Assembly (NCBI RefSeq): GCF_014196625.1
Contig: NZ_JACIDZ010000015.1
Location: forward strand, 1-64,000
Length of the DNA stretch: 64,000 nt
Direction of reading: 5' to 3'
Source: Martelella radicis
GTDB lineage: Bacteria > Pseudomonadota > Alphaproteobacteria > Rhizobiales > Rhizobiaceae
In this document: positions 1-9,743 of the stretch, piece after piece
How positions within the stretch are numbered: position 1 is the stretch's first letter
Layout: each line of letters starts with the position of its first letter
Notes under the pieces: model-generated
The model's database searches: none
Told to the model about the DNA's origin: nothing
The model's input: only the letters and a program-made list of their open reading frames with translations
Translations under genes and position numbers: made by a program

Positions 1-82
1 GATGGAAGAAAAGCTGCGCTTCGCCATCCGCGAAGGCGGCCGCACCGTCGGCGCCGGCATCGTGGCATCGATCGTCGAGTAA
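1..82 (+). CDS. tuf: Elongation factor Tu, C-terminal end (partial)
   Basis: Only the last 26 residues and the TAA stop are in the window. The reading frame gives an ending with REGGRTVGAGIV and a final VE, the hallmark C-terminus of bacterial EF-Tu domain 3. EF-Tu carries aminoacyl-tRNA to the ribosome as a GTP complex. Its place directly before rpsJ matches the alphaproteobacterial order fusA-tuf-rpsJ. The gene continues to the left beyond the window, so start and length cannot be judged. Confidence 0.93.
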   Translation, partial: MEEKLRFAIREGGRTVGAGIVASIVE

Positions 83-112
83 TCGACGCGCGACAGGCAC
101 TTTGATTGCGAG

Positions 113-142
113 GTAGGGACGGGGCAACCTGTCCCTACTTTT
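113..142 (+). terminator. Stem-loop plus short T-run after tuf
   Basis: GTAGGGAC (113-120) pairs with GTCCCTAC (131-138), and a TTTT run (139-142) follows. The shape is that of an intrinsic terminator or attenuator between tuf and rpsJ. The T-run is short, so partial read-through into the ribosomal operon is likely. Confidence 0.6.
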
Positions 143-230
143 GAAGATTGAAGAGAGCGGTCGAAGTTCAACGAATGCGCCTGATCGATGACGAGAAGGC
201 GGCAAGAAGAAGAAGACAAGGACGAGTCGC

Positions 231-539
231 ATGAACGGCCAGAATATCCGCATCCGCCTGAAGGCGTTTGATCACCGGATCCTTGATGCCTCCACGCGTG
301 AGATCGTTTCCACGGCCAAGCGTACCGGCGCCAATGTGCGCGGTCCGGTTCCGCTGCCGACCCGGATCGAGAAGTTCACGGTCAACCGTGGCCCGCATAT
401 CGACAAGAAGAGCCGCGAGCAGTTTGAAATGCGCACCCACAAGCGCCTGCTCGACATTGTCGATCCGACCCCCCAGACGGTCGATGCTCTGATGAAGCTC
501 GATCTGGCTGCCGGCGTCGACGTTGAAATCAAGCTCTGA
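231..539 (+). CDS. rpsJ: 30S ribosomal protein S10
   Basis: This 102-residue protein has the family length and begins [15 protein letters not shown], the S10 signature region. S10 is a component of the 30S head and, as NusE, also a partner of NusB in antitermination. It is the first gene of the S10 block, 148 bp after tuf, and is followed by rplC after 129 bp. The ATG start gives the canonical N-terminus. Confidence 0.97.
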   Translation: MNGQNIRIRLKAFDHRILDASTREIVSTAKRTGANVRGPVPLPTRIEKFTVNRGPHIDKKSREQFEMRTHKRLLDIVDPTPQTVDALMKLDLAAGVDVEIKL

Positions 540-668
540 TCTTTCAGGGTAGGGATAATTAAACGGGACCAATCGCTGCGCGCGCTGTGATGCGATGCGC
601 ATGACGTCCCAAACAGAGACACGCCAGGGCCGCAAGGGCTTGGCCGGAACTCTAAAAGGAACGAACCG

Positions 669-1364
669 ATGCGTTCAGGTGTAATAGCACAGAAGGTGGG
701 AATGACCCGCGTCTTCAATGACGCAGGAGAGCATATCCCGGTAACAGTTTTGCGAATGGACGGCTGCCAGGTCGTCGCAACGCGCACGAAAGATAAAAAC
801 GGCTACACCGCCGTTCAGCTCGGTGCGGGCCGTTCGAAGGTCAAGAACACGTCGAAGGCGCTGCGCGGCCATTTCGCCAAGGGTTCTGTCGAGCCCAAGG
901 CCAAGCTGGTCGAGTTCCGCGTTTCGGAAGACAACCTGCTCGAGATCGGCGCCGAACTGACGGCCGGCCATTTCGTGTCGGGTCAGCTCGTCGACGTGAC
1001 CGGCACCACCATCGGTAAGGGTTTTGCCGGTGCGATGAAGCGCCACAACTTCGGCGGTCTTCGCGCCACCCACGGTGTCTCGATCTCGCACCGTTCGCAT
1101 GGTTCGACCGGTTCCAACCAGGATCCGGGCAAGGTCTGGAAGGGCAAGAAGATGGCTGGTCACATGGGCCAGACACGCGTCACCACCCAGAACCTCGAAG
1201 TCGTCCGCACCGATGAAGAGCGCGGTCTGATCCTCGTCAAGGGAGCCGTTCCCGGTTCCAAGGGCGCATGGATCACGGTTCGCGACGCTGTGAAGTCCGG
1301 TGTGCCTGAAAATGCGCCGCGGCCTGCAGGCCTGCGCGCGGCCGAAACGAATGGAGCCGAGTAA
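669..1364 (+). CDS. rplC: 50S ribosomal protein L3
   Basis: This 231-residue protein starts [16 protein letters not shown], standard for alphaproteobacterial L3, which nucleates 23S rRNA folding near the peptidyl-transferase centre. The conserved loop [20 protein letters not shown] (about residues 145-165) contains the glutamine methylated by PrmB in other bacteria. A short alanine/proline-rich tail makes it slightly longer than the E. coli protein. Its TAA stop overlaps the rplD ATG by one base (TAATG), which implies translational coupling. Confidence 0.97.
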   Translation: MRSGVIAQKVGMTRVFNDAGEHIPVTVLRMDGCQVVATRTKDKNGYTAVQLGAGRSKVKNTSKALRGHFAKGSVEPKAKLVEFRVSEDNLLEIGAELTAGHFVSGQLVDVTGTTIGKGFAGAMKRHNFGGLRATHGVSISHRSHGSTGSNQDPGKVWKGKKMAGHMGQTRVTTQNLEVVRTDEERGLILVKGAVPGSKGAWITVRDAVKSGVPENAPRPAGLRAAETNGAE

Positions 1365-1984
1365 TGGATCTCACCGTCAAAACACTTGAGGGCAAGGACG
1401 CCGGCAAGGTCAGCCTGAAGGACGAGATCTTCGGCCTGGAACCGCGCGAAGACATCCTCGCCCGCATGGTCCGCTACCAGCTCGCCAAGAAGCGTCAGGG
1501 TAGCCACAAGACCAAGGGTCGTTCGGAAGTCGCTCTGACCGGCGCCAAGATGTACAAGCAGAAGGGCACGGGTAACGCCCGCCACCACGCCAAGCGTGCG
1601 CCGCAGTTCCGCGGCGGTGGTCGCGCCCACGGTCCGGTCGTCCGCGATCATGGTCATGACCTGCCGAAGAAGCTTCGTGCACTGGCTCTGAAGCATGCGC
1701 TGTCGTCGAAGCTGAAGGCTGAAGACCTTATCATCGTTGATGATCTCGTCGCCAAGGAAGCAAAGACCAAGGCGCTCATCGCGCAGTTTGCCGGCCTCGG
1801 CCTGGAAAACGCTCTGATCATCGGCGGTTCGGACGTCGACGGCAACTTCAAGCTTGCCGCCCGCAACATTCCGAATATCGATGTTCTGCCGGTTCAGGGC
1901 ATCAATGTTTACGACATTCTGCGCCGCGGAAAGCTCGTGCTTTCCAAGTCCGCAGTCGAAGCTCTGGAGGAGCGGTTCAAATGA
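1364..1984 (+). CDS. rplD: 50S ribosomal protein L4
   Basis: This 206-residue L4 has a globular part and the extended basic loop with [20 protein letters not shown] (about residues 65-85) that lines the exit tunnel. In gammaproteobacteria L4 autoregulates the S10 operon; whether it does so here cannot be seen. It is coupled to rplC by a one-base overlap and to rplW by an ATGA overlap. Confidence 0.97.
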   Translation: MDLTVKTLEGKDAGKVSLKDEIFGLEPREDILARMVRYQLAKKRQGSHKTKGRSEVALTGAKMYKQKGTGNARHHAKRAPQFRGGGRAHGPVVRDHGHDLPKKLRALALKHALSSKLKAEDLIIVDDLVAKEAKTKALIAQFAGLGLENALIIGGSDVDGNFKLAARNIPNIDVLPVQGINVYDILRRGKLVLSKSAVEALEERFK

Positions 1985-2274
1985 GCGATATCCGCCATTA
2001 CGACGTGATCGTTTCGCCGGTCATCACCGAGAAGTCGACGCTGGTTTCGGACAATAACCAGGTTGTCTTCAACGTTGCGAAGAATGCGAGCAAGCCCGAG
2101 ATCAAGGCCGCTGTCGAAGAGCTCTTCGGCGTCAAGGTCAAGTCCGTGAACACGCTCGTGCGCAAGGGCAAGATCAAGCGCTTCCGGAACTTCTCCGGCA
2201 AGCAGAAGGACGTCAAGAAGGCGATCGTCACGCTGGCCGAAGGTCAGTCCGTAGACGTGACGACCGGCGTTTGA
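1981..2274 (+). CDS. rplW: 50S ribosomal protein L23
   Basis: This 97-residue protein is of normal length for L23 and contains [15 protein letters not shown] near its N-terminus and [20 protein letters not shown] in the centre. L23 sits at the tunnel exit and docks trigger factor and SRP. The start overlaps the rplD stop by four bases. Confidence 0.97.
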   Translation: MSDIRHYDVIVSPVITEKSTLVSDNNQVVFNVAKNASKPEIKAAVEELFGVKVKSVNTLVRKGKIKRFRNFSGKQKDVKKAIVTLAEGQSVDVTTGV

Positions 2275-2315
2275 AACAGACCCGGTAGGGTAAAGACCCA
2301 ATAGGGAATGAGAAA

Positions 2316-3152
2316 ATGGCATTGAAAACATTCAATCCGACAACGCCGAGCCAGCGCCAACTGGTGATCGTCGAGCGTTCGGAGCTTTACAAGGGCAAGC
2401 CCGTCAAGGCTTTGACGCAAGGCCTGTCTTCGAAGGGTGGCCGTAACAACTACGGCCGCGTGACGGCTCGCTTCCAGGGCGGCGGTCACAAGCGCACCTA
2501 CCGCATGATCGACTTCAAGCGTCGCAAGTTCGGCGTTGAAGGCACGGTCGAGCGTCTGGAATACGACCCCAACCGGTCGGCTTTCATCGCGCTCATCAAC
2601 TATGCGGATGGTGAGTTTGCCTACATCCTGGCACCGCAGCGTCTGGCCGTTGGCGACAAGGTTATTGCTGCCGACAGCGCGATCGACGTCAAGCCCGGCA
2701 ACGCGATGCCGCTGCAGAACATTCCGGTCGGCTCGATTGTTCATAACGTCGAGATGAAGCCGGGCAAGGGCGGCCAGATCGCCCGTTCGGCTGGCACCTA
2801 CGTGCAGCTCGTCGGCCGCGACCAGGGCATGGCTATCCTGCGCCTGAATTCCGGCGAACAGCGTCTCGTGCCTGGCTCTTGCCTTGCCACGATCGGCGCT
2901 GTATCGAACCCCGACCATTCCAACACGAATGACGGCAAGGCCGGTCGTTCGCGCTGGCGGGGCAAGCGTCCGCATGTTCGCGGCGTCGTCATGAACCCGA
3001 TCGACCACCCGCACGGTGGTGGTGAAGGCCGTACATCCGGTGGTCGCCACCCTGTTTCGCCCTGGGGCAAGCCCACCAAGGGCAAGCGCACGCGCAAGAA
3101 CAAGTCGACCGACAAGTTCATCATGCGCTCGCGCCACCAGAAGAAGAAGTAA
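2316..3152 (+). CDS. rplB: 50S ribosomal protein L2
   Basis: This 278-residue protein matches L2 in full. The C-terminal region has the conserved [17 protein letters not shown] segment, whose histidine lies near the peptidyl-transferase centre. L2 is essential for subunit joining. It lies 41 bp after rplW and 15 bp before rpsS, within the S10 block. Confidence 0.98.
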   Translation: MALKTFNPTTPSQRQLVIVERSELYKGKPVKALTQGLSSKGGRNNYGRVTARFQGGGHKRTYRMIDFKRRKFGVEGTVERLEYDPNRSAFIALINYADGEFAYILAPQRLAVGDKVIAADSAIDVKPGNAMPLQNIPVGSIVHNVEMKPGKGGQIARSAGTYVQLVGRDQGMAILRLNSGEQRLVPGSCLATIGAVSNPDHSNTNDGKAGRSRWRGKRPHVRGVVMNPIDHPHGGGEGRTSGGRHPVSPWGKPTKGKRTRKNKSTDKFIMRSRHQKKK

Positions 3153-3167
3153 GAGAGGTAGTCTGAA

Positions 3168-3446
3168 ATGGCTCGTTCAGTATGGAAGGGACCGTTTGTT
3201 GACGGCTATCTTCTCAAGAAGGCTGAGAAGGTGCGTGAAGGCGGTCGCCACGAAGTGATCAAGATCTGGAGCCGCCGTTCCACGATCATGCCGCAGTTCG
3301 TCGGCCTGACCTTCGGCGTCTACAATGGTTCCAAGCACATTCCGGTATCCGTGTCGGAAGAGATGGTCGGCCACAAGTTCGGTGAATTTGCACCGACGCG
3401 GACCTACTACGGTCACGGCGCCGACAAGAAGGCGAAGAGGAAGTAA
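3168..3446 (+). CDS. rpsS: 30S ribosomal protein S19
   Basis: This 92-residue S19 starts [20 protein letters not shown] and contains [18 protein letters not shown] and the [12 protein letters not shown] motif. S19 lies on the 30S head and pairs with S13 near the A site. It is only two bases upstream of rplV. Confidence 0.98.
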   Translation: MARSVWKGPFVDGYLLKKAEKVREGGRHEVIKIWSRRSTIMPQFVGLTFGVYNGSKHIPVSVSEEMVGHKFGEFAPTRTYYGHGADKKAKRK

Positions 3447-3448
3447 CA

Positions 3449-3832
3449 ATGGGCAAGGCAAAAGCCGCACGCCGGCTTAAGGAAAACGAGGCGCAGGCCG
3501 TTACGCGCACGATCCGCGTCAGCCCGCAGAAGCTCAACCTCGTCGCCGCCATGATTCGCGGCAAGAAGGTTGACCGGGCTCTGGCCGATCTCGAATTCTC
3601 GCAGAAGCGGGTTTCCGAGACCGTCCGCAAGACGCTCGAATCGGCCATCGCCAATGCTGAAAACAACCACGACCTCGACGTTGACCAGCTCATCGTCGCG
3701 GAAGCCTATGTCGGCAAGTCGATTGTCGCCAAGCGCTTCATGGTCCGTGGCCGGGGCCGCGCATCGCGCATCCTCAAGCCGTTTTCGCATCTGACGATCG
3801 TCGTCCGTGAAGTCGAAGAGGAGGCCGCATAA
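3449..3832 (+). CDS. rplV: 50S ribosomal protein L22
   Basis: This 127-residue L22 includes [20 protein letters not shown] and ends in the beta-hairpin region [18 protein letters not shown], which reaches into the exit tunnel and is a macrolide-resistance site in other species. Its stop overlaps the rpsC start by one base (TAATG). Confidence 0.98.
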   Translation: MGKAKAARRLKENEAQAVTRTIRVSPQKLNLVAAMIRGKKVDRALADLEFSQKRVSETVRKTLESAIANAENNHDLDVDQLIVAEAYVGKSIVAKRFMVRGRGRASRILKPFSHLTIVVREVEEEAA

Positions 3833-4545
3833 TGGGTCAGAAAATCAATCCGATCGGTTTCCGCCTCGGCATCAACCGTACCTGGGACAGCCGCTGGTTC
3901 GCCGACAATCACGAATACGGCAAGCTGCTGCATGAAGACCTGAAGATCCGTAGCTTCATCCAGAAGGAACTGAAGCAGGCCGGCGTCTCCAAGGTCGTCA
4001 TCGAGCGTCCGCACAAGAAGTGCCGCGTCACCATTCATTCGGCGCGTCCGGGCCTCATCATCGGCAAGAAGGGCGCAGACATTGAAAAGCTGCGCAGCAA
4101 GCTGTCGACGATGACCGACTCGGAAATGCACCTCAACATCGTTGAAGTGCGCAAGCCGGAAACCGATGCCACGCTGGTCGCCCAGTCGATCGCGCAGCAG
4201 CTGGAACGCCGTATTGCCTTCCGCCGCGCCATGAAGCGCTCGGTCCAGTCGGCCATGCGTCTCGGCGCCGAAGGCATCCGTATCGTCTGCTCGGGCCGTC
4301 TTGGCGGCGCCGAAATCGCACGTACCGAATGGTACCGCGAAGGCCGCGTTCCGCTTCACACGTTGCGCGCCGACATCGACTACGGCACGGCCGAAGCTGA
4401 AACCGCATACGGCATTTGCGGCATCAAGGTCTGGGTCTTCAAGGGCGAAATCCTTGAGCATGATCCGATGGCCTCCGAGCGTCGCGCGACCGAGGGCGAC
4501 AACAAGGGTAACAGCGGCAACAATCGCCGCCGCGAAAACGCCTGA
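3832..4545 (+). CDS. rpsC: 30S ribosomal protein S3
   Basis: This 237-residue S3 starts [14 protein letters not shown] and contains the KH-domain GXXG-type loop [12 protein letters not shown] (about residues 74-85). S3 forms part of the mRNA entry channel. The C-terminal tail is asparagine- and arginine-rich and low in complexity. Two stop codons, TGA TAA, stand in tandem and lie inside the loop of a strong hairpin. Confidence 0.98.
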   Translation: MGQKINPIGFRLGINRTWDSRWFADNHEYGKLLHEDLKIRSFIQKELKQAGVSKVVIERPHKKCRVTIHSARPGLIIGKKGADIEKLRSKLSTMTDSEMHLNIVEVRKPETDATLVAQSIAQQLERRIAFRRAMKRSVQSAMRLGAEGIRIVCSGRLGGAEIARTEWYREGRVPLHTLRADIDYGTAEAETAYGICGIKVWVFKGEILEHDPMASERRATEGDNKGNSGNNRRRENA

Positions 4546-4562
4546 TAAGGGCGTTTTCCGCG
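4531..4562 (+). terminator. Hairpin over the rpsC stop codons (attenuator-like)
   Basis: AAAACGCC (4535-4542) pairs with GGCGTTTT (4550-4557), and CGCG arms extend the pairing on both sides (4531-4534 and 4559-4562). The loop contains the tandem stops TGA TAA. The arm ending in TTTT looks like a bidirectional intrinsic terminator, but it is inside the S10 block, so partial attenuation or an mRNA-processing site is more likely than full termination. Confidence 0.5.
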
Positions 4563-4582
4563 AAGTTCGGAGATAGAAGAAA

Positions 4583-4996
4583 ATGTTGCAGCCAAAGCGT
4601 ACAAAGTACCGCAAGCAGTTCAAGGGCCGCATCCATGGCGTCGCCAAGGGCGGCAGCGACCTGGCTTTCGGTGAATATGGGCTGAAGGCGCAGGAACCCA
4701 ACCGCGTCAACGCGCGCGAGATCGAGGCGGCCCGCCGCGCGATCACCCGTCACATGAAGCGTGCCGGCCGCGTGTGGATCCGCATCTTCCCCGATACGCC
4801 GGTCACCTCGAAGCCGACCGAAGTGCGTATGGGTAAGGGTAAGGGCGGTGTCGATTACTGGGCGGCCCGCGTAAAGCCCGGCCGGATCATGTTCGAAATC
4901 GATGGTGTGAGCGAAGAAATTGCACGTGAAGCCCTGCGTCTCGGCGCAGCCAAGCTCTCGGTCAAGACGCGCTTTATCCAGCGTATCGCAGAATAA
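4583..4996 (+). CDS. rplP: 50S ribosomal protein L16
   Basis: This 137-residue L16 starts [16 protein letters not shown], the invariant N-terminus. It contains the conserved region [21 protein letters not shown]16 helps to shape the tRNA-binding site of the 50S subunit. It stands 37 bp after rpsC and is followed immediately by rpmC. Confidence 0.98.
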   Translation: MLQPKRTKYRKQFKGRIHGVAKGGSDLAFGEYGLKAQEPNRVNAREIEAARRAITRHMKRAGRVWIRIFPDTPVTSKPTEVRMGKGKGGVDYWAARVKPGRIMFEIDGVSEEIAREALRLGAAKLSVKTRFIQRIAE

Positions 4997-5008
4997 GGAG
5001 TGGTACTG

Positions 5009-5209
5009 ATGAAGACTTCTGACGTACACGCCATGACCGAAGACCAGCTCAAGGACGAGCTCGCCAACCTGAAGAAGGAGCAGTTCAACCTGCGCTTCCA
5101 GAAGGCGACCGGACAGCTGGAAAAAACGGCGCGCATCAAGGAAGTGCGCCGCGACATCGCGCGTGTGAAAACCATTGCCGCCCAGAAGGCGGCAGCCGGC
5201 AAGGCTTGA
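5009..5209 (+). CDS. rpmC: 50S ribosomal protein L29
   Basis: L29 is a small helical-hairpin protein at the tunnel exit. A GTG at 5000 opens a slightly longer frame, but the ATG at 5009 gives the family N-terminus [18 protein letters not shown]. It also leaves an AAGGAG ribosome-binding site (4995-5000) eight bases upstream. The GTG would overlap that site, so 5009 is preferred, giving 66 residues. Confidence 0.96.
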   Translation: MKTSDVHAMTEDQLKDELANLKKEQFNLRFQKATGQLEKTARIKEVRRDIARVKTIAAQKAAAGKA

Positions 5210-5230
5210 GATTAAAGGACCGACAAGAAA

Positions 5231-5467
5231 ATGCCTAAACGCATCCTGCAAGGCGTTGTCGTAAGCGACAAGAACGATAAAACGGTCGTAGTCCGGGTTG
5301 AGCGTCGTTTCGCCCACCCGCTGATGCAGAAGACTGTACGCCGCTCGAAGAAGTACAAGGCGCACGACGCCGACAACCAGTACAAGGTCGGGGATACCGT
5401 ATTCATCGAGGAATGCGCTCCGATTTCCAAGGACAAGCGCTGGACGGTCGTTTCCGCCCAGGCTTAA
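5231..5467 (+). CDS. rpsQ: 30S ribosomal protein S17
   Basis: This 78-residue S17 is an OB-fold primary 16S rRNA binder. It starts [20 protein letters not shown] and contains [20 protein letters not shown]. It closes the S10 block, with a 363-bp gene-free spacer before rplN. Confidence 0.97.
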   Translation: MPKRILQGVVVSDKNDKTVVVRVERRFAHPLMQKTVRRSKKYKAHDADNQYKVGDTVFIEECAPISKDKRWTVVSAQA

Positions 5468-5830
5468 GCCCAAAATTGAACAGCTATTTCGCCGAGGCCC
5501 TTGCGCTTTGGCGAAATATCTGTATGTAGCACGGCATTGAGATGCGGGGGCGTCCGGCAACGGGCGGCCTTTTCCGTAAGGGCATTCTCCAGGTTGGAGA
5601 CATTTGCGCCCCGAAAGACGCTACACATAAGACGCTCTGGCTCTTGCACACGGTGTAGACCCCGGAAGAAATCCTTTTCGGGCGGCACGGTTTTGAAAGT
5701 GCTGGACAGGAAATTCGAGCGACCGCCGGGGTCATTCTGACAGGGCGGGCGCTTTGATACGTGTCGATTAAGCTGGTCTAGGGGGCAGAGGTGCCCAACC
5801 GGGCCGGTAACAACAAGAAGGCGACCTGAT
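5468..5830 (+). promoter_or_regulatory. Structured 363-bp spacer between rpsQ and rplN
   Basis: No convincing gene is present. Three stem-loops are visible: a nine-base-pair stem at 5485-5493/5510-5518 (TATTTCGCC/GGCGAAATA), CTCCA/TGGAG at 5587-5599, and GGGCA/TGCCC at 5783-5796. None has a strong T-run. The spacer separates the S10 and spc blocks and may hold a processing site, an internal promoter or an autoregulatory element. This is inference from structure alone. Confidence 0.45.
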
Positions 5831-6199
5831 ATGATTCAGATGCAAACAAACCTCGACGTGGCGGATAATTCCGGCGCGCGTCGTGTCATGTGCATCAAGG
5901 TTCTGGGCGGCTCAAAGCGTAAATATGCCTCGATCGGCGACATCATCGTCGTATCGGTAAAAGAGGCTGTTCCGCGCGGGCGCGTCAAGAAGGGCGATGT
6001 GATGAAGGCCGTTGTCGTTCGCACGGCAAAGGACATCCGCCGCGCTGACGGCTCCGTCATCCGCTTCGACAGCAATGCTGCTGTTCTGATCAACAACAAC
6101 AAAGAGCCGATTGGTACGCGTATCTTCGGGCCGGTTCCGCGCGAGCTGCGTGGCAAGAGCCATATGAAGATCATCTCCCTGGCTCCGGAAGTTCTGTAA
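5831..6199 (+). CDS. rplN: 50S ribosomal protein L14
   Basis: This 122-residue L14 has the exact family length. It starts [17 protein letters not shown] and contains [13 protein letters not shown] and [10 protein letters not shown]14 sits at the subunit interface and is the docking site of the RsfS silencing factor in other bacteria. It is the first gene of the spc block. Confidence 0.98.
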   Translation: MIQMQTNLDVADNSGARRVMCIKVLGGSKRKYASIGDIIVVSVKEAVPRGRVKKGDVMKAVVVRTAKDIRRADGSVIRFDSNAAVLINNNKEPIGTRIFGPVPRELRGKSHMKIISLAPEVL

Positions 6200-6212
6200 G
6201 GGAGCGCGGAAC

Positions 6213-6524
6213 ATGCAGAGAATCAAAAAGGGCGACAAGGTCGTCGTGATCGCCGGTAAAGACAAGGGTCGCACCGGTGAAGTCGTAAAGGTTTTCCCGA
6301 AGGAAGACCGTGCCGTCGTTTCGGGCATCAACGTTGTGCGTCGCCATCAGCGGCAGACGCAGACCGCCGAAGCCGGCATCATCACCAAGGAAGCGCCGGT
6401 TCACCTTTCGAACCTCGCGATCGCCGATCCCAAGGACGGCAAGCCGACCCGCGTTGGCTTCAAGGTCGAGGGTGAGACGAAGGTCCGCTATGCAAAGCGT
6501 TCGGGAGAAGTGATCGATGGCTGA
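6213..6524 (+). CDS. rplX: 50S ribosomal protein L24
   Basis: This 103-residue L24 carries the N-terminal KOW motif ([19 protein letters not shown], about residues 6-24). L24 is an assembly-initiator protein of the 50S subunit. Its 3' end overlaps the rplE start by eight bases, indicating translational coupling. Confidence 0.97.
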   Translation: MQRIKKGDKVVVIAGKDKGRTGEVVKVFPKEDRAVVSGINVVRRHQRQTQTAEAGIITKEAPVHLSNLAIADPKDGKPTRVGFKVEGETKVRYAKRSGEVIDG

Positions 6525-7074
6525 AGCAAAGTATGAGCCGCGCCTGAAGACGGCATACAATGAAAAGATCCGCGCTCAGCTGCAGGAAGGCTTTTCCTAC
6601 ACCAACCCGATGATGATCCCGCGCCTGGACAAGGTCGTGATCAACATGGGTGTTGGCGAGGCTGTCGGTGACTCCAAGAAGCCGACGAATGCTGCCGCTG
6701 ATCTGGCCGCGATTGCTGGCCAGAAGGCCGTGATCACCCATGCGCGCAATTCCATCGCCGGCTTCAAGGTCCGCGAAGGCATGCCGATCGGCGCCAAGGT
6801 GACGCTGCGCGGCAACCGCATGTATGAATTCGTTGACCGCCTGGTGAACATCGCGCTGCCGCGCGTTCGTGACTTCCGCGGCCTTAATCCGAAGAGCTTT
6901 GACGGCCGTGGCAACTTCGCCATGGGCATCAAGGAGCACATCGTGTTCCCGGAGATCGAATACGACAAGGTCGATCAGATGTGGGGCATGGACATCATCG
7001 TTTGCACGACGGCGAACACGGACGACGAAGCACGGGCGCTGCTGACTGCGCTCAACTTCCCCTTCCGCAAATAA
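6517..7074 (+). CDS. rplE: 50S ribosomal protein L5
   Basis: This 185-residue L5 contains [17 protein letters not shown] and ends with a [17 protein letters not shown] region and FPFRK. L5 binds 5S rRNA and contacts P-site tRNA. The start overlaps the rplX end. Confidence 0.98.
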   Translation: MAEAKYEPRLKTAYNEKIRAQLQEGFSYTNPMMIPRLDKVVINMGVGEAVGDSKKPTNAAADLAAIAGQKAVITHARNSIAGFKVREGMPIGAKVTLRGNRMYEFVDRLVNIALPRVRDFRGLNPKSFDGRGNFAMGIKEHIVFPEIEYDKVDQMWGMDIIVCTTANTDDEARALLTALNFPFRK

Positions 7075-7106
7075 CCGTAACGACGAGCGTAGAAAAGGAA
7101 AACGAC

Positions 7107-7412
7107 ATGGCGAAAGTAAGCGCAGTCGAAAAGAACAAGCGCCGCCGCAAGACGGTCGCCCGGGACGCCGAGAAGCGTGCCGAGCTGAAGGCGATCATCA
7201 AGAACCAGGAACTGCCGATCGAAGAGCGGTTCCGCGCTTCCCTGAAGCTGGCGGACATGCCCCGCGACGGCTCCAAGACGCGTATCCGCAACCGCTGCGA
7301 AGTATCCGGCCGTCCGCGTGCGTATTATCGCAAGCTGGGCATGTCCCGTATCGCGCTGCGTGATCTCGGCAACACCGGCAAGGTGCCGGGCGTCGTCAAG
7401 TCGAGCTGGTAA
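7107..7412 (+). CDS. rpsN: 30S ribosomal protein S14 (zinc-independent form)
   Basis: The frame is open upstream into rplE, but the first plausible start is the ATG at 7107, which gives [15 protein letters not shown] and 101 residues, the family length. An AAAAGGA element lies 7-8 bases before it. The CxxC pairs of the short zinc-binding S14 are absent, so this is the long C-minus type. The C-terminus has the conserved [17 protein letters not shown] stretch. Confidence 0.97.
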   Translation: MAKVSAVEKNKRRRKTVARDAEKRAELKAIIKNQELPIEERFRASLKLADMPRDGSKTRIRNRCEVSGRPRAYYRKLGMSRIALRDLGNTGKVPGVVKSSW

Positions 7413-7423
7413 GGAGGCGTCCA

Positions 7424-7822
7424 ATGGCAATGTCTGATCCCCTGGGCGATATGCTCACCCGTATCCGCAATGGCGCCTCGCGCCGCAAGTCCTCCGTGAC
7501 CACGCCGGCTTCCAAGCTGCGCGCCCACGTTTTGGACGTGCTGCAGTCGGAAGGCTACATCCGCGGCTACACCCAGACCGAATTCGAAAACGGCAAGTCC
7601 GAGATCGAAATCGAGCTGAAGTACTATGAAAACGCGTCCGTGATCCGCGAGATCGCCCGCGTTTCCAAGCCGGGCCGCCGGGTCTATGTCTCGGTCAAGT
7701 CCATTCCGCAGGTCGCAAATGGTCTGGGTATCACGATCCTTTCCACCCCCAAGGGTGTGATGGCTGATCACCAGGCGCGCGAACAGAATGTTGGTGGAGA
7801 GGTTCTCTGCTCGGTCTTCTAA
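7424..7822 (+). CDS. rpsH: 30S ribosomal protein S8
   Basis: This 132-residue S8 starts [17 protein letters not shown] and contains a C-terminal [18 protein letters not shown] segment. In E. coli S8 is the autoregulator of the spc operon, acting on rplE mRNA; that is family knowledge and is not demonstrated here. AAGGAGG (7411-7417) is a strong ribosome-binding site. Confidence 0.98.
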   Translation: MAMSDPLGDMLTRIRNGASRRKSSVTTPASKLRAHVLDVLQSEGYIRGYTQTEFENGKSEIEIELKYYENASVIREIARVSKPGRRVYVSVKSIPQVANGLGITILSTPKGVMADHQAREQNVGGEVLCSVF

Positions 7823-7864
7823 GGCTCAGGCAGATCCTCCTAACGAAACAGACAGGTAGATAAA

Positions 7865-8398
7865 ATGTCTCGTATCGGTAAAAGACCCGTTCAGGTTCCG
7901 GCTGGTGTGACTGCGACCGTAGAAGGCCAGAAAGTCACAGCCAAGGGCCCCAAGGGCGAGCTTTCATTCGTCGCCAATGACGAAGTGAGCGTCAAGCTCG
8001 AGGACAACGCGATCGTTGTTTCCCCGATCAACCAGTCCAAGGACGCCCGCTCCAAGTGGGGCATGTCCAGGACGATGGTTGAGAACATCATCAATGGTGT
8101 CACCCAAGGCTACGAGCGCAAGCTCGAGATCAACGGCGTTGGTTACCGCGCGGCCATGCAGGGCAAGAACCTGCAGCTGTCGCTCGGCTTCTCCCACGAA
8201 GTTGTCTATCAGCCGCCGGAAGGCATCACGATTGCCTGCCCGAAGCCGACGGAAATCACCGTCACCGGCATCGACAAGCAGGTTGTCGGCCAGGTCGCTG
8301 CGAACATTCGCGAATATCGCGGTCCCGAGCCCTACAAGGGCAAGGGCGTGAAATACGCGGAAGAGCGCATCGTCCGCAAGGAAGGCAAGAAGAAGTAA
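7865..8398 (+). CDS. rplF: 50S ribosomal protein L6
   Basis: This 177-residue protein has the two repeated L6 domains. It starts [15 protein letters not shown], and the C-terminal signature [18 protein letters not shown] is intact. L6 binds near the sarcin-ricin loop and GTPase centre. It is followed by rplR after 12 bp. Confidence 0.98.
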   Translation: MSRIGKRPVQVPAGVTATVEGQKVTAKGPKGELSFVANDEVSVKLEDNAIVVSPINQSKDARSKWGMSRTMVENIINGVTQGYERKLEINGVGYRAAMQGKNLQLSLGFSHEVVYQPPEGITIACPKPTEITVTGIDKQVVGQVAANIREYRGPEPYKGKGVKYAEERIVRKEGKKK

Positions 8399-8410
8399 GG
8401 AACACGCGTT

Positions 8411-8773
8411 ATGGCTAGCAGGAAAGAAACCATTGCACGCCGCGCCGCGCGCGTGCGCCGCCAGGTCAAGAAGGTGGCAAACGGTCGTCCGCGTCTGTCG
8501 GTTCACCGTTCGTCCAAGAACATCTACGCCCAGATCATCGACGATACGGCCGGCCGCACGCTGGCTGCCGCCTCGACGCTCGACGCTTCGCTCAAGTCTT
8601 CCCTGAAGACCGGCGCGGATCGTGAAGCTGCCGAAGCCGTTGGCAAGCTCGTCGCCGAGCGCGCCACCAAGGCAGGCGTCAAGGAAGTCGTCTTCGATCG
8701 CGGCGCTTTCATCTTTCACGGCCGCGTCAAGGCTCTCGCCGACGGCGCCCGCGAAGGTGGCCTGAGCTTCTGA
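8411..8773 (+). CDS. rplR: 50S ribosomal protein L18
   Basis: This 120-residue L18 has the basic N-terminal tail and the core [21 protein letters not shown]18 carries 5S rRNA into the 50S subunit together with L5. The C-terminal [17 protein letters not shown] is conserved. It is followed by an unusually long 173-bp spacer. Confidence 0.97.
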   Translation: MASRKETIARRAARVRRQVKKVANGRPRLSVHRSSKNIYAQIIDDTAGRTLAAASTLDASLKSSLKTGADREAAEAVGKLVAERATKAGVKEVVFDRGAFIFHGRVKALADGAREGGLSF

Positions 8774-8946
8774 TGAAGCTTTGAGCGCCCTTTATCGGAG
8801 GGGCGCTCCTTAAATTCGGCCAAGGCGATACTGTCTCTTCGGAGCCCAAGTCGCCTTCGGTCAATCACCGGCCGCCCATGCCAGAGATGGCGCAAGCGGC
8901 CTTCGCATTTGCCGATTGCACCCGGAAAAGAAAAAGGAACAGGACA
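8774..8946 (+). promoter_or_regulatory. Two hairpins in the rplR-rpsE spacer
   Basis: GAGCGCCC (8783-8790) pairs with GGGCGCTC (8801-8808), and AAGGCGA (8822-8828) pairs with TCGCCTT (8851-8857). Neither stem is followed by a T-run. A frame in phase with rpsE is open back to an ATG at 8878, but the S5 N-terminus starts at 8947, so the spacer appears non-coding. Its function is unknown; attenuation or RNA processing is possible. Confidence 0.45.
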
Positions 8947-9516
8947 ATGGCACAGGACAGACGGGGATCGCGCGACGATCGCCAGAACAGGGATGAGCGC
9001 GACAGCGAATTCGTTGACAAGCTCGTCGCTATCAACCGCGTGGCCAAGACCGTCAAGGGCGGCCGCCGCATGGGTTTTGCAGCACTCGTCGTCGTTGGTG
9101 ACGGCAAGGGCCGCGTTGGCTTCGGCCACGGCAAGGCGCGTGAAGTGCCGGAAGCCATCCGCAAGGCCACCGAAGCCGCCAAGCGCGAAATGATCTTCGT
9201 GCCGCTGCGCGACGGCCGTACGCTGCATCATGACGTCAAGGGCCGCCACGGTGCTGGTAAGGTTCTTCTGCGCACCGCCAAGGCCGGTACCGGGATCATC
9301 GCCGGTGGTCCGATGCGTGCCGTTTTCGAAACCCTGGGTGTTGCCGACGTCGTCGCCAAGTCGACCGGTTCGTCCAACCCCTACAACATGGTTCGCGCCA
9401 CCTTTGATGCCCTGAAGAGCCAGATGCATCCCAAGGACATCGCAGCGCAGCGCGGCCTCAAATACGCTACGCTCCAGGCTCGCCGCCAGGCCGCCGGCGC
9501 TGTCGTCGACGAGTAA
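8947..9516 (+). CDS. rpsE: 30S ribosomal protein S5
   Basis: This 189-residue S5 starts [20 protein letters not shown], then follows the double-stranded-RNA-binding-like N-domain with [17 protein letters not shown]-type residues and the [18 protein letters not shown] loop that acts in decoding fidelity. The ATG at 8947 is preferred over one at 8878 because of an AAGGA site (8934-8938) and the family N-terminus. Confidence 0.97.
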   Translation: MAQDRRGSRDDRQNRDERDSEFVDKLVAINRVAKTVKGGRRMGFAALVVVGDGKGRVGFGHGKAREVPEAIRKATEAAKREMIFVPLRDGRTLHHDVKGRHGAGKVLLRTAKAGTGIIAGGPMRAVFETLGVADVVAKSTGSSNPYNMVRATFDALKSQMHPKDIAAQRGLKYATLQARRQAAGAVVDE

Positions 9517-9528
9517 GGGGAGGCACAC

Positions 9529-9729
9529 ATGGCCAAGGCTAGCACCAAGAAGACTGTCACCGTTGAGCAGATCGGCAGCCCGATCCGCCGTCCCGCCGTC
9601 CAGCGCCAGACGCTGATCGGTCTCGGCCTCAACAAGATGCATCGCGTCCGCACCCTGGAAGATACGCCTGCTGTGCGCGGCATGATCAACAAGGTGTCCC
9701 ATCTCGTGCGCGTCGTCGACGAGAAGTGA
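9529..9729 (+). CDS. rpmD: 50S ribosomal protein L30
   Basis: This 66-residue L30 has the core [20 protein letters not shown] and the conserved [14 protein letters not shown]. It has the usual length for alphaproteobacteria. It lies 12 bp after rpsE and 14 bp before rplO. Confidence 0.97.
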   Translation: MAKASTKKTVTVEQIGSPIRRPAVQRQTLIGLGLNKMHRVRTLEDTPAVRGMINKVSHLVRVVDEK

Positions 9730-9743
9730 GACGGGAGTAGATT

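Noticed and set aside
5501-5740. 79-codon frame in the rpsQ-rplN spacer
   Set aside because: No ribosome-binding site, Arg/Ser-rich composition, and it overlaps stem-loops.
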